Source of the DNA: Prorocentrum cordatum
Taxonomy: Eukaryota > Sar > Dinophyceae > Prorocentrales > Prorocentraceae
Direction: 5' to 3'
DNA length: 64,000 nucleotides
Assembly (NCBI GenBank): GCA_963575745.1
Contig: CAUYUJ010020740.1
Location: 1 to 64,000, forward strand
Part shown: positions 1-12,964 of the stretch, one piece after another
Layout: every line of letters begins with the position of its first letter
Position numbering within the stretch: the first letter of the stretch is position 1
Notes under the pieces: generated by a model
Database searches by the model: none
What the model was told of the DNA's origin: nothing
Seen by the model: only the letters and a program-made list of their open reading frames with translations
Program-made: the position numbers and the translations under genes

Positions 1-1275
<1,275 letters not shown>

Positions 1276-1625
1276 ATGTCTTTTGGGAGCCTCTTGGAGG
1301 CCTCTTGGGGCGTCTTCGGGGCCTCTTGGCGGCCCCAGGGGCTTCTAGGAGCGTCTCGGGTGCCTTGGGGGAGCCTCTTCGGGCCTCTTGGGAGCCTCTT
1401 GGATGCCGTTTGGGGCGTCTTGGGGGCCTCTGGGCGGCTCCAGGGGCTTCCAGGAGCGTCGTGGGTGCCTCGGGGCAGCCTCTTGTGGCCTCTTGGGGGC
1501 CTCTTGGGGGCATCTTGGGGGCCTCTTGGAGGCCTCTTGGGGCCTCGTGGGGCTCTCTGGGAGGGGTCTGGGAGGAATCTTGGGGCCATCTGTCGGGCGA
1601 TCGATCACAGATGAGGCGAGCATTT
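1276..1625. repeat. Short minisatellite rich in cctcttggggg
   Basis: Degenerate tandem repeat of about 15 bp around the words gcctcttggg and gggcgtcttggg. It is open in several frames on both strands, giving overlapping Pro/Arg- or Gly/Leu-rich shadow frames that I do not regard as genes. The next 240 bases, up to the satellite, hold nothing recognisable. Confidence 0.8.
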
Positions 1626-1862
1626 TTCTGCCTCCCCCCGTCGGGGCCAGAATCCTCGTGAGGGGTGTCGAATTTTAGCCCTCCCAGGAGTCGAAAAAGA
1701 TCCCTCCAACCACCCGCGGGGCGCCCTCTCCAGGCCCAGGGGGAGGGGGTAGGGGGAGGGGTAAACCCCTCCCCGAAGGGGAAGAAGGGGGTTGAGAACA
1801 GAGCGGGCTCTCTAAACCACTCACGCCCAAAGGGCTGGTGGGATTTCTGGCTGGCGGTTCTC

Positions 1863-4800
1863 CCACTGCGTGCCCAAGTGCACGCCTGCTAGATCGCAGT
1901 GGTCATTGGGCTCTCAGAAGAAAGGGATCGTAGGTGCAAAACGAGCACCTCGCCCGAGACATCCACACTGTGTGGTCGCGTCTCTGGCTGCCGGCTCGCT
2001 TTTCGTGTGCCCAAACGCACGCCTGCTAAGTCGCGGTGGTCATTGGGCTCTCAGAGGAATGGGACCGTAGGTGCAAAACGAGCGACACGCCCGAGACATC
2101 CACACTGTGTGGTCGCGAATGGGCAAGGGCCACCCTCTCTGGCTGGCGGCTAGCCTTTCGTGTGGCCAAGTGCATGCCTGCTAAGTCGTGGTGGTCACTG
2201 GGCTATCAAAGGGATGGGACCTTAGGCGCATAACCAGACATCCACAGACATCCACACTGTGCGGTCGCGAATGGGCAAGGGCCCCCCTCTTTGGCTGGCG
2301 GCTATCCTTTCGCGTGCCCAAGCGCACGCCTTCTAAGTAGCGGTGGTCGTTGGGCTCTCAGAGGAGTGGGCCGGCAGGCGCAAAACGAGCGCCTCGCCCA
2401 AGACATCCACACAATGTGGTCGCGAACAGTCAAGGGCCACCCTCTCTGGCTGGCGGCGAGCCTTTTGCGTGCCCAAGCGCACGCCTGCTAAGTCGCGGTG
2501 GTCATTGCGCTCTCACAGGAATGGGGCCGTAGGTGCAAAACGAGCGCCTCGCCCGAGACATCCACACTGCGTGGTCGCGAACAGGCAAGGGGCCCCCCTC
2601 TCTGGCTGGCGGCTCTCCTTTCGCGTGCCCATTTGCGTGGTGGTCGTTGGGCTCTCAGAAGAAAGGGATCGTAGGTGCAAAACGAGCGCCTCGCCCGAGA
2701 CATCCATACTGTGTGGTCGCGAGCGGGCCAGGGCCCCCCTCTCTGGCTGGCGGCTCGCCCCTCGCGTGCCCAACCGCACGTTTGCTAAGTCGCGGTGGTC
2801 ATTGGGCTCTGAAAGGATTGGGATCGTAGGAGCAAAACGAGCGCCTCGCCCGAGACATCCACACAATGTGGCCGCGAACGGGCAAGGGCCACCCTCTCTG
2901 GCTGGCGGCTTTCTTTTTGCGTGCCCAAGTGCACGCCTGCTAAGTCGCGGTGGTCATTGCGCTCTCACAGGAACGGGACCGTAGGCGCAAATCGGAAGCC
3001 TCGCCCGAAACATCCACACTGTGGCAAGGGCCCCCCTCTCTGGCTGGCGGCTCGCCTTTCGTGCGCCCAAGCGCACGCCTGCTAAGTCGCGGTGGTCATT
3101 CTGGGCTCTCGGAGGAATTGGGTCGTAGGTGCAAAACGAGCGCCTCGCCCGAGACATCCACACTGTGCGGTCGCGAGCGGGCAAGGGCCACCCTCTCTGG
3201 CTGGCGGCGAGCCTTTCGCGTGCCCAAGCGCACGCCTGCTAAGTCGCAGTGGCCTTGGGCTTTCAAAGGAATGGGGCCGTAGGCGCACAACATGCGCCGC
3301 GCCCGAGACATCCACGCTGTGCGGTCGCGGATGGGCAATGGCCCCCCTCTTTGGCTGGAGGTGGGCCTTTTGTGTGCCCAAACGCACGTCTGTTCAGTCG
3401 CGGTGGTCATTGGGCTCTCAAAGGAATGGGGCGGTAGGTGCAAAACGAGCGCCGCGCCCGAGACATCCACATTGTGTGGTCGCGACTGGGCAAGGGCCCC
3501 CCTCTCTGGCTGGCGGCTCGCTTTTTGTGTGCCCGAGCGCACGCTTGCTAAGTCGCGGTGGCCACTGTGCTCCCAAGGGAATGGGACCGTAGGCGCAAAA
3601 CGAGCGCCTCGCCCGAGGCATCCACACTGCGTGGTCGCGAACGGGCAAGGGCCCCCCTCTCTGGTTGGCGGCGAGCCTTTCGCGTGCCCAAGCGCACGCC
3701 TACTAAGTCGCGGTGGTCATTGGGCTCTCAAAGGAATGGGACCGTAGGTGCAAAACGAAGTCCTCGCCCGAGACATCCGCACTGTGCGGTCGCGAATGGA
3801 CAAGGGCCCCCCTCTTTGGCTGGCGGCTATCCTTTCGCGTGCCCAAGCGCACGCCTTCTAAGTAGCGGTGGTCGTTGGGCTCTCAGAGGAGTGGGCCGGC
3901 AGGCGCAAAACGAGCGCCGCGCCCGAGACATCCACACAATGTGGTCGCGAACAGTCAAGGGCCACCCTCTCTGGCTGGCGGCGAGCCTTTTGCGTGCCCA
4001 AGTGCACGCCTGCTAAGTCGCGGTGGACATTGGGCTTTCAGAGGAATGTGACCGCAGGTGCAAAACGAGCGCCTTGCCCGAGACATCCACACTGTATGGC
4101 CGCGAATGGGCAAGGGCCTCCCCTCTCTGGCTGGCTGGCGGCTCTCAGAGTAATGGTTCCTTAGGTGCAAAACGAGCGCCTCGCCCGAGACATCCACACT
4201 GTGCGGTCGCGAATGGGCAAGGGCCCCCCTTCTCTGGCTGGCGGCTATCCTTTCGCGTGCCCAAGCGCACGCCTTCTAAGTAGCGGTGGTCGTTGGGCTC
4301 TAAGTAGCGGTGGTCGTTCGCGTGCCCAAGCGCACGCCTTCTAAGTAGCGGTGGTCGGTGGTCTACTGCGCTCTTAAAGGAATGGGACCGTAGGCACAAA
4401 ACGAGCGCGTCGCCCCAGACATCCACACTGTGTGGTCGCGAACGGGCAAGGGCCACTCTTCTCTGGCTGGCGGCACGCCTTGTGCGTGCCCAAGCGCACG
4501 CTTGCTAAGTCGCGGTGGAGATTGGGCTTTCAGAGGAATTTGACCGTAGGTGGAAAACGAGCGCCTCGCCCGAGACATCCCCATTGTGCGGTCGCGAATG
4601 GGCAAGGCCCCCCCCTCTCTTGCTGGCGGCGAGCCTTTAAGCGCACGCCTGCTAAGTCGCGGTGGTCTTTGGGCTCTCAAAGGACTGTGACCGTAGGCGC
4701 AAAACGAGCCTCGCCCGAGATATCCACACTGTGTGGTCGAGAACGGGCAAGGGCCACCCTCTCTGGCTGACGGCTAGCTGTTTGCGTGCCCAAGTGCGTT

Positions 4801-5990
4801 CCTGCTATGTCGCGGTGGCCACTGGGCTTTCAAAGGAATGGGACCGTAGGAGCAAAACGAACGCCTCGCCCGAGACATCCACACTGTGTGGCCGCGAACG
4901 GGCAAGGGCCACCCTCTCTGGCTGGCGGATCGCCTTTTGCGTGCCCAAGCGCACGCCTGCTAAGTCGCGGTGGTCATTGGGCTCTCAAAGGAACAGGTGC
5001 AGCATGAGCGCCTCGCCCGAGACATTCACATTGTGTGGTCGCGACTGGGCAAGGGCCCCCCTCTCTGGCTGGCGACTCGCCTGTCGTGTGCCCAAGTGCA
5101 CGCCTGCTAAGTCTCGGTGGTCATTGGGCTCTCAATCGAAAGGGACCGTAGGCTCATAACAGGCGCCTCGCCCGAGACATCCACACTGTGTGGTCGCGAG
5201 CGGGCAAGGGCCACCCTCTCTGGCTGGCGGATCGCCTTTTGCGTGCCCAAGTGCACGCCTGCTAACTCGCGGTTGACATCGGGTTCCCAAAGGAATTGGA
5301 CCGTAGGTGCAGAACGAGCGCCTCGCCCGAGACATCCTCACTGTGTGGTCGCGAATGGGCAAGGGCCCCCCCTCTCTGACTGGCGGCTAGACTTGTGCGT
5401 GCCCAAGCGCACGCCAGCTAAGTCGCGGTGGCCATTGGGCTTTCAAAGGAATGGGGCCGTAGGCGCAAAACGAACGCGTCGCCCGAGACATCCACACTGT
5501 GTGGTCGCGAATGGGCAAGGGCCCCCCCTCTCTTGCTGGCGGCGAGCCTTTTGTGTGCCCATTTGCACGCCTGCTAACTCGCGGTGGACATTGTGGGCTT
5601 TCGAAGAAATGGGACCGCAGGCGCAAAACGAACGCCTCGCCCGAAACATCCACATTGTGTGGTCGCGAACGGGCAAGGGGCCCCCTCTCTGGCTGGCGGC
5701 TAGCCTTTCGCGTGCCCAAGTGCACGCCTGCTAAGTCGCGGTGGACATTGGGCTCTCAGAGGAATGGGACCGCAGGTGCAGAACGAGCGCCTCGCCCGAG
5801 ACATCCACACAGTGTGGTCGCGAATGGGCAAGGGCCCCCCTCTATGGCAGGCGGATCGCTTTTTGTGTGCCCAAGTTCACGCCTGCTAAGTCGCGGTGGT
5901 CATTGGGCTCGCAGAGGAATGGGACCGTAGGCGCAAAACGAACGCCTCGCCCAAGACATCCACAGTGTGTGGTCGCGAATGGGCAGGTTC
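1863..5990. repeat. Satellite array, unit about 154 bp, about 27-28 copies
   Basis: The landmark gcctgctaagtcgcggtgg recurs about every 152-156 bp (for example 2021, 2176, 2328, 2483, 2934, 3079, 3234). Each unit also carries cgcccgagacatccacac and gtggtcgcga. Units differ by many point changes, and some are shortened (near 2630 and 4130) or partly duplicated (4268-4360). A long near-identical segment at 2281-2480 recurs at 3806-4005, offset 1525 bp or about 10 units, so amplification included multi-unit blocks. Short frames on both strands are by-products of the period. Confidence 0.95.
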
Positions 5991-6135
5991 ATGGGCTGTT
6001 CAGAGGCGGTTCGTCCATGGGCTGTTCCAGAGGCCGCGCCTGCTACATCGCAGTGGCCAATGGGATTCCAAATCATGAGAACCGGGGGCGCCAAGCGAGC
6101 GAATTGCTCGAGACGTCCTCGCAATCTGGGCGCGT
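5991..6135. repeat. Decayed edge unit of the satellite
   Basis: After a short direct duplication containing catgggctgttc (about 5990-6026), a much-diverged unit can still be aligned (cgcctgctacatcgcagtgg, then gccaagcgagcg and gagacgtcctcgc). This is the usual picture of an array decaying at its edge. Confidence 0.6.
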
Positions 6136-6710
6136 GTGAGGGGTGAGCCGAAACGAAGGAGATACAGTGATGAGGCCCCGAAACATGTGACCGCAACCAT
6201 CCAGTTTTCGCTCCGAAACCGCAGGAACCGCCGAAGACCGTCAGACCACCGCCGAAGACCGCTGAACACCTCCCGAAGACCGCCGAAGACGGCCCAGGAG
6301 CGATGGGTAACAAGGGGTCCACTGTCGATCACGTAAGAGTGGGGATCGATCGAAACAAGAAGATTTGTTCGTGGCGCCTGCAGAGAACGACGTGCACCCT
6401 GATTACCCCAGCCCGGCCCAGGCGATGCAGGCCCAGAAGAGCAACGAACGCGTGATGGAGCGCCAGAGGGGCAAGGACGCCCCCGAAGGGGAGGAGGATC
6501 AGAGGAGGAAAAGGTACCCATACCGCTACCGTACCTTGGTGTTCGCCTTGTTGGGGCCCTCGAGGAGGCCCTCGTCGCTACGTCTGGCTTCGCTTCGAAA
6601 TCGTGGTCAGAACGCTCCCCAGGGGAGGTCCGGGGAGTAGCGGCATCGGTATCGGTACCTGTGGTTTCCTTGGAGGGTGGGAGCGGTGTCCCTCCCGCCT
6701 TCCCTCTCCT
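6136..6710. other. No gene seen; short ccgaagaccgc repeats
   Basis: A run of about 11-bp imperfect repeats (ccgaagaccgc) lies at 6218-6295. The remainder is unique-looking GC-rich DNA without a convincing frame. Confidence 0.5.
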
Positions 6711-6797
6711 CCTGCCTGGTCCCCCCCCTCCTCCTCCCCCTTGCCTCCGTCCTGGAGGGAGGGAGGGGGAGGGGGAGAGGGAGGAGGACCAGGCAGG
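6711..6797. repeat. Inverted repeat, CT arm against GA arm
   Basis: The perfect 11-bp ends cctgcctggtc (6711-6721) and gaccaggcagg (6787-6797) enclose a pyrimidine-rich half followed by a purine-rich half, so most of the 87 bp can fold back on itself. Confidence 0.7.
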
Positions 6798-7217
6798 TCT
6801 AGGAACGGGATAGATCGCTCCAGAGCTGAGGGCGTTCTGGAAGGCTTTTGGATGTCCGCGGCGCCGGGTACATCCCTCAGAACCGCCAAATCACAGAACT
6901 TCCCGTTTATCCTAATCCGATTCTGGCCTGGCCTTAATTTTATATTTGAGGAGGAGGATGAGGAGAAGGAAGAGGTGGAGGGAGGAAGAGAGGGGGAGGG
7001 AGAGGAGAGATGGAGCGGCTTGCGGGGAGACGGGGGAGATGGAGGATTTGCTTTGAGCTCAACGCCCGACTCCTCTGTAGGCCTGCTTGTAGCCGGCTTA
7101 AACTCGTGCCGCAATAGAGGGAAGTGCGGCAGGAGCTAAGAAAATCCAGATGGGGCCCACCGCCGTACTTGTTGAAGGAGGCTGGGGCACCCATCGAAAA
7201 TCAAATCAAGTATTAAA
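6798..7217. other. GA-rich tract and probable LINE 3' flank
   Basis: A (GGA)-rich stretch lies at about 6945-7015. The 200 bp between it and the stop codon of the minus-strand LINE frame at 7218 probably form that element's 3' untranslated region. No other coding signal is seen. Confidence 0.4.
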
Positions 7218-8666
7218 TCATCGTGTCAGGTTGTTCGTTTCCACCGTGACGCCGAGCTTATGTTTGCTATAATGCGGGTGGCGGCCCTTGCACAGAGCCC
7301 CCCACCCATAGTGAGCAGCCCGGGAGGGAGGGGGCTCGCAGCGCGCCCCGAGACCCCGAACCGAAGCCCCACTCGAATGGCACTTGCAGCGCGTGCAAAT
7401 GAACAGAACCGAGCCGTCCGAGCAATCAAACGCAATGGTGCGATGCTCGAGCTGATCCTGCCTGGCAGCGTGGAGCTTCGAAAACTCGGAGCACCTGCCT
7501 GGCGCAGGGCGCTCCGAAGCTCGTGAGCCCCGCAGGCAGACGGCACAACGCCAGATGCCAGACCAACGCTCCCATCTATGGCCAGGTCCCTGGGAAACAG
7601 GAAAGTACGGAACCCGCTCCGCCGAAGACAAATCGATGTCTGGCCACAGATGGAGCAGATTGGCGGCGAGCGCAAGAGTAGCACGAGCTTGCTCGACAAG
7701 CATGCGCGCCGCCTCCAGCTTGTCGGGGTCCCTCGGGTGGAGATCGACAGCCAGCTTCGCACTGATGTCGGCGTGATGGTTGCCCATGCGCCTCCAGCGT
7801 TCGGATACGTCGATCCCGACCTCATCGATATCGCGATGGGCGGCGACCTTGAAACTCGGCGCTGGTTTAGCACCCTGTGCGAAAATCTGCAGGAAGGCAC
7901 CCGAGTAAACTCGCTTGCCCGACAACTGCTCGCCCCGAGGACGACACGCTAGCTTGACCACATTTTCGCAATCATAATATACAGAAATGCGATCTGAGGC
8001 CAAAACATTCGCCCAAGTGAAACAGCTAAACTCTGCACTCTGGGGAGTCTGGGGATACGGAGCCCAGACCGAAGCACGAAACTCCGCGATGCGATCACCA
8101 GCATCGTCAACCATGATGACGCTGCTGGCAGCTCTACTGAGCTCTCGGATGGGATGCCTGGCACACGAGCCGTCTACGAAGAGGCTTCCCCACAACTCGG
8201 TGCCGGGGCGCTGCCCATTCGATTTCACGATGTCTTCTCGGTGCCACACAAGGACAGGGCCATCGTCGAACTCCGTGAGGGGACGGGGGTAGGAGTCGGC
8301 AGGATGGCGAAACGCCCCGGAGATGAAAACGAAGACGTCGTCCCCGGCCGCCTTAGCTGCCAAAGCTGCTTCGACGATGCTGGCGTCCACTAAGTCAGCG
8401 CGAAGCTCGGCGGCAGGCCCATGGGAGCACTCCCAGAGCCGGTGGAAGATGGTATCCTGGCAGCCGCAAAATGGACAAGAATCGTCGACAACGTCATGAA
8501 GTTTTCCATGCGCCACCCCAAGCGAACCAAGGACACACGCAGAGCGCTGATGGGGCCCGCAACCTGCCTCCAAGAGCAGGCGGGATTTCCGAACACCGAC
8601 TCCCAAGCTTGCCTCAAGATTGGGAGGGGGGTGGCCCATTGATAGGCAGACGTCTGGCCAAGCCAT
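7218..8666 (-). CDS. LINE ORF2 C-terminal fragment with RNase H (5'-truncated)
   Basis: A 482-residue open frame from a non-LTR retrotransposon. It begins inside the region between reverse transcriptase and RNase H, so endonuclease and RT are missing. A CCHC knuckle C64-x2-C67-x7-H75-x4-C80 is typical of LINE ORF2. An RNase HI domain follows, with all four acidic positions visible: D165 in FVDGS, E212 in SAEF, D232 in YYDCENV and D300 in GNHHADISAK. A Cys/His-rich tail (CTRCKC, then a second cluster) follows, as in other dinoflagellate LINE proteins I recall. The frame has no internal stop. The first Met is arbitrary because the insert is truncated. The 5' truncation point lies close to the GGA-rich DNA at 8685. 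It cannot retrotranspose alone. Confidence 0.8.
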   Translation of the reverse strand: MAWPDVCLSMGHPPPNLEASLGVGVRKSRLLLEAGCGPHQRSACVLGSLGVAHGKLHDVVDDSCPFCGCQDTIFHRLWECSHGPAAELRADLVDASIVEAALAAKAAGDDVFVFISGAFRHPADSYPRPLTEFDDGPVLVWHREDIVKSNGQRPGTELWGSLFVDGSCARHPIRELSRAASSVIMVDDAGDRIAEFRASVWAPYPQTPQSAEFSCFTWANVLASDRISVYYDCENVVKLACRPRGEQLSGKRVYSGAFLQIFAQGAKPAPSFKVAAHRDIDEVGIDVSERWRRMGNHHADISAKLAVDLHPRDPDKLEAARMLVEQARATLALAANLLHLWPDIDLSSAERVPYFPVSQGPGHRWERWSGIWRCAVCLRGSRASERPAPGRCSEFSKLHAARQDQLEHRTIAFDCSDGSVLFICTRCKCHSSGASVRGLGARCEPPPSRAAHYGWGALCKGRHPHYSKHKLGVTVETNNLTR

Positions 8667-8684
8667 ATCTCCTTGGCCCAGCGC

Positions 8685-8706
8685 GGGGAGATGGAGGAGG
8701 AGGAGG

Positions 8707-8754
<48 letters not shown>

Positions 8755-9060
8755 AGCAGGAGGAGGCCTCCTTCTTCCTCCCTCCCCCCTCTTCTCTTCC
8801 GCCCAGCCTCCGCCTCTCTCCTCCCTCCCTCTCCTTTTTCTCTGCCCCATATCCGTCCCCTCCCTCCTCCCTCGCCCCCCTCCTCCCATAATTTCCCTCC
8901 GTCGTTCCCTCCCTCCCATCCTACTTCCCTCCGACGCTTGATTTCTCTAATCCGTTTCCCTCCCGTTCATCCTTCCCCCTGCGGCTGCCTCCTGGATCCC
9001 TCGAGGGATCCCCGCCCCCGCCCTCCCGCCCTCCCCCCCCTCCCCGAAGTTTCATGTTTC
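8685..9060. repeat. (GGAGCA)n and pyrimidine-rich tract
   Basis: GGA repeats pass into (AGGAGC)n at about 8692-8765, followed by a strongly C/T-rich stretch to about 9055. It adjoins the 5'-truncated end of the minus-strand LINE. Confidence 0.8.
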
Positions 9061-9370
9061 CCAGGGATGCGTCGTGTTTGTTGTGTGTGCCGCATGTTGA
9101 CAGTCCTGGGGCCCGGTCAGAGGCCTAAGAGGGCCAACCGCAACAAGCAACACCACATTCACGACGCAAGGATGACAGGGAGCGCTCCCTGCTCCATCTC
9201 ACACACTTCTCGGATGACAGGGATCGGCGCCAGCACACACTTGGCCCAACCGTCGAACCCCGACCAAATCACGTTTAGTCCGTCTTCACTGTGGCTGAAG
9301 CCGGGCTAATGCCCTCCCAATGTTGCCTAATAGGTTTCCTTTCAGTGTTCGCACGACAACATCCCAGGAG
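9061..9370. other. No feature recognised
   Basis: Unique-looking sequence. Both strands were read and no supported frame, RNA gene or repeat was found. Confidence 0.4.
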
Positions 9371-10270
9371 TTGCATCCCCAATGTCCTCTCCTCCTCATC
9401 CCATCCCCCCCCCTTCCTGGTGTGCCCCTGAGTGTGATCCCCCTAACCCTTCCTCCTTCTCCTTCCATGCTGGAGGAGTAGAGAGGGAGAGAGGGAGGGA
9501 TGAGGCAGGGACAGATGGGATGAGAGGGCCAGATGGGATGAAACGCGAGGGAGGGAGAGAGGGACAGATGGGATGAGGAGAGGGAGGAGGCAGGGAGGGA
9601 GCGAGGGAAGGAGGATGGGCGGGAGAAGGAGAAGGAGGAGGAATTGAAGAAAGAGAAGAAGAAGAAGAACATGGACACGAAACAAGGGCTCCAGGAAGGA
9701 TGGAGGGCATGATCCCCCCCCCCTCCACTCTGGAACCACTTGAGGAGCGGGGGGGGGCAACCCCGCGGCTCGGGTAATACTGTCCTCAAGCGGCGACGGC
9801 GGCCACCAGAGCCTTCGCCCCGGAGCCGTCGCCCCGTCGTCATCACCGCCGCTGATGCCGCCGCCATCGCCGTCGTTGTTTCCTCCTGATTCCTCCTCCT
9901 TCTCAACCTCATCCTCTCCCTCATCCCGTCTTTCTCGTCCTCCTCCTCCTATCCCTCCTCCCCCCCTTTTTCTTTCCCCTCTTGGACTTTGACTCTGCAT
10001 GTATCGTCACACACACGCCCCGCTTGCACTGCGACTCTATGTTCATCGCCAGCTATTGTGATGTTGTGTTTCCAGTCATTTCTGGTCTGCACGGCGAGCT
10101 CTTCCGAGGACATCTGACCGACCGACCATCCCTCTCCCTCCCCTTCCCCCTGGAGCCCTCCAGGGGACCACCCCTCTCTCCTTGGAGCCCTCCCCCTCCC
10201 TCCCTCCACATCTTCCTCCTCTCCCCTCCCTCCCTCTCTCTCCCCCCGCTACCCCCATACCTCCCCCTAA
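9371..10270. repeat. Alternating purine and pyrimidine tracts
   Basis: C/T-rich (9395-9465), G/A-rich (9475-9700), mixed GC-rich (9750-9890), then C/T-rich again (9890-9975 and 10130-10270). Overlapping Pro/Ser or Gly/Arg frames on both strands are compositional. Confidence 0.7.
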
Positions 10271-10535
10271 TAGTGGCCTCGAGGAAGACCCCACCCACCC
10301 TCGGCGACAGGACGATAAGCGGCGGCGTGCGGGGGACGCGCGGGCGGCCGTGGCCCCGAAGGACGCCGCGCCGCCGCCGCGTCGGCCGCGCTCCCGCCGA
10401 GCGGCCCGAGTGAGGGGGGGGGGGGGGGGCGGTTCGGGTCCCGTGCCCTCCTCGCCTCAGAGACGAAGGAGCGGCAGAATCATCAGAGATCGGTCATCCT
10501 TGGGTTCGCGGCTGAAGTGAGATTCCGCGCCTCGG
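10271..10535. other. Very GC-rich segment with a 16-G run
   Basis: CG-rich sequence with a G homopolymer at 10414-10429. No gene is supported. Confidence 0.5.
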
Positions 10536-10645
10536 TTGGTGTTTGTTGTTGTTGTTGTTGTTGCTGTTGCTGTTGCTGTTGTTGCTGCTGCGGCTGATGC
10601 TGTTGTTGTTGTTGTTGTTGCTCTTAGTGTTGGTGTTGGTGTTGG

Positions 10646-10685
<40 letters not shown>

Positions 10686-10687
10686 GA
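10536..10687. repeat. (TTG)n microsatellite
   Basis: TTG/TTGCTG repeats. They directly precede a copy of the modular dispersed repeat, as similar TTG tracts do at about 11974-12040, 12745-12965 and 20955-21060. Confidence 0.9.
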
Positions 10688-10689
10688 AC

Positions 10690-11595
10690 TCTCATTTTTG
10701 ACGAATAATTATTGCTGATCCCCCCTCACCGGTGCATATTGTTTTTTCTTAATCAAAGTGTGCCCCTCGACGCTCGCACCCTGATTTTTGACAGGGAAGA
10801 TCTTCCTGCTCAAACTGTACCCTTAGCCCCCCGGATTACAACAACAACGGCTCCCGCCTGAGACTTTCTCCAAATTTACTCAGGACCCCCGTTCCCGCCT
10901 GGGACTTCCTCACAATTTACTCAGGATCGGTGCTCCCGCCGGTGACTTCCTTGCAATTTAGTCAGGACCCCCTCTCCCATCTGAGACCTCACAATTTACT
11001 CAGGAGGGGCGCTCCCGCTTGAGACTTCTTCGCAATTGAGCCAAGACTTCCTCGCAATTTAATCCAGACCCCCGCTCCCGCCAGAGAACCCCTCACATTT
11101 TATTCAGGAATTGCGCTCCCGCCTGCGACGTCCATTCAATTTATTCAGAAATCGCGCTTTCGACGCTCAGGAAACACGCTGCGCCAAGGACGCCGTCACA
11201 ATTTACTTAGGAATCGCGCTCTCGCCATACTCAGGCATCCCGCTTGAATGTCCCACCCGCCCGACCCGCCCGTCAGGGGATCGCCCGCCCGTCGTGGGCT
11301 CCCGCCCGAGACTTCCTTCAGGAACGGCGCTTTCGCCTAGGACTTCCTCTACCGTTCACGCTCTTACCTTCCTGCTCCTCCTCCCTCTCCTTCCTCCCTA
11401 CTCCCTCCTCTCCTCCCTTTTCTCTCCCTCCTCTCCTCCCCCATCCTTCTGCATCTCTGCCCTATCCCCTCTCCCTCCTCTCCCTCCTCCCTTCTCCCTC
11501 CCGTCTCCTGCCTCCTCCCTTCCTCTCTCTCTCTTTCTCCTCTCTCTCTCTCTCTTTCTCTACCTCTCTTATCGTTTTTTTTTTTTTGTGTTTGT

Positions 11596-11646
<51 letters not shown>

Positions 11647-11975
11647 GTGCCTCTAATCAACCGCCCCCTTTTTCGCTCCTTTTCTCCTGGCGTTATCCCT
11701 CTTCCTTCGTCCCTCCCCCTGCCTTCCTCCCACTCTCCCATTTTCTCCCCCTCCTCGTTCCGCAGGCCCCACACCAATTCCAATGGCGGGCACACGCACG
11801 CCCACGAAAGATTGTCCGCCCGTTCAGGTTTGCCCGCCTGTCTAAGCCCGCCGCCCCCTGCAAAGAGGAATAATCCCCCCAAACGGGTGTGATCGAAGAC
11901 AAAAGGGCGGGTATCGAGGGTGTGGGGAACTCGTTTTGAATGACACAGGCAAGTAGGAGCGAACAGTCATATAAT
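10690..11975. repeat. Modular dispersed repeat, copy 1 (longest)
   Basis: First of several copies sharing this order: gaataattattgttgatccc; a ggtgaccattgtgttttt-like block; a ctcgcacc block with a t-run; ggctcccgcctga; tandem 45-50-bp units around atcgcgctctcgcg-gggacttcctc; a C/T-rich stretch; and an end block with gatcgaagac, gggcgggtatcgagggt and gagcgaacagtc. This copy has extra internal units (10855-11250) and a long pyrimidine stretch with (CT)n at 11525-11645. No protein frame is supported, so the element is probably non-autonomous (inference). Confidence 0.7.
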
Positions 11976-12044
11976 GATTGTTGTTGTCGTTGTTGATGTT
12001 GCGGCTGTTGTTATTGCTGTTATTGGTGTTGTTGTTGTGGCTCA

Positions 12045-12745
12045 GTTCTCGCTACTGAAGAATAATGGGTGCAAATCCCCCGTCCGGTGTCCGTTGTTTT
12101 TTGAATTGAAGTGTTTGCCCCAGCGCTCGCACTTGGTTTTTTATCCGGGAAAGTCACTTACTTCATATTGCGTTTCTGGCTCCCGAACTACAGCAACAAC
12201 GGCTCCCGCCTGATACTGGCTCTATTCCCAAATCGCGCTCTCGCGCGGGACTTCCTCAATTTATTCTGGAATCGCGTTCTCGCATGGGACTTCGTCGCAA
12301 TTCATTCAACCGCTGCGCCTTCGACATTCAGGAGTCACGTTCTCGTTGTGGATTTCTTCATGATGGATTTGGGAATCGAGCTGTCGCTCGAAACTTCCTC
12401 GCGATTCATTCAGGACGCACGCCTGAGCAACCCACATGCTCGACCTGGCCTCCTGGGCCCTCCTTCCCGACCCGCCTGGTAGGGTCTACCCGCCCGATCT
12501 GCCCGTCTGGTTCTGCCACGTGTTTTCTGCTCTTAGCCCGTGCTCCATCCTCCTTCCTCTCCCTTGTCTTTCCTTCCATCCGTCCTCTCTTCTCTTGCCT
12601 CAGGGGATGCGCGAAATACGCCTGCAAGTCGGAGAGATATGTCCCCAAGGGGGCACGGTCGAGGACGGAGAGGGCGGGTATCGAGGGTTCGGGATATTCG
12701 TGTTGAGTGGCAGGCGAGCAGATGAGAGCGAACAGTCTGAAAACG
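12045..12745. repeat. Modular dispersed repeat, copy 2
   Basis: Same block order, from gaagaataatgggtgcaaat through ggctcccgcctga (about 12200) and the atcgcgctctcgcg units to gggcgggtatcgagggttcg (about 12676) and gagcgaacagtc. Confidence 0.7.
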
Positions 12746-12964
12746 TTTGTTGCTGAGTTTGTTGTTGTTGTTGTTGGTGGTGTTGGTGTTGTTGTGGTAG
12801 TTGCTGCTGCTGGTGTTGTTGTTGTTGCGGTTGTTGGTGTTATTCGTGTTGTGTTGTGGGTGGTGGTGATGTTGTTGTTGTTGTTGTTGTGGTTGTTGTT
12901 GGTGTTGCTGACGCTGGTGTTGTTGCTGTTGTTGTTACTGTTGTTGTTGCGGTTGTCGTTGTTG
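12746..12964. repeat. (TTG)n tract between two module copies
   Basis: Imperfect TTG/GTT/GGTG trinucleotide repeats. Confidence 0.85.

Noticed and set aside
1863-5990. Regularly spaced repeats that could suggest a CRISPR array
   Set aside because: The whole 154-bp unit is repeated with diffuse variation. There are no invariant short repeats separated by unique spacers, and the genome looks eukaryotic.
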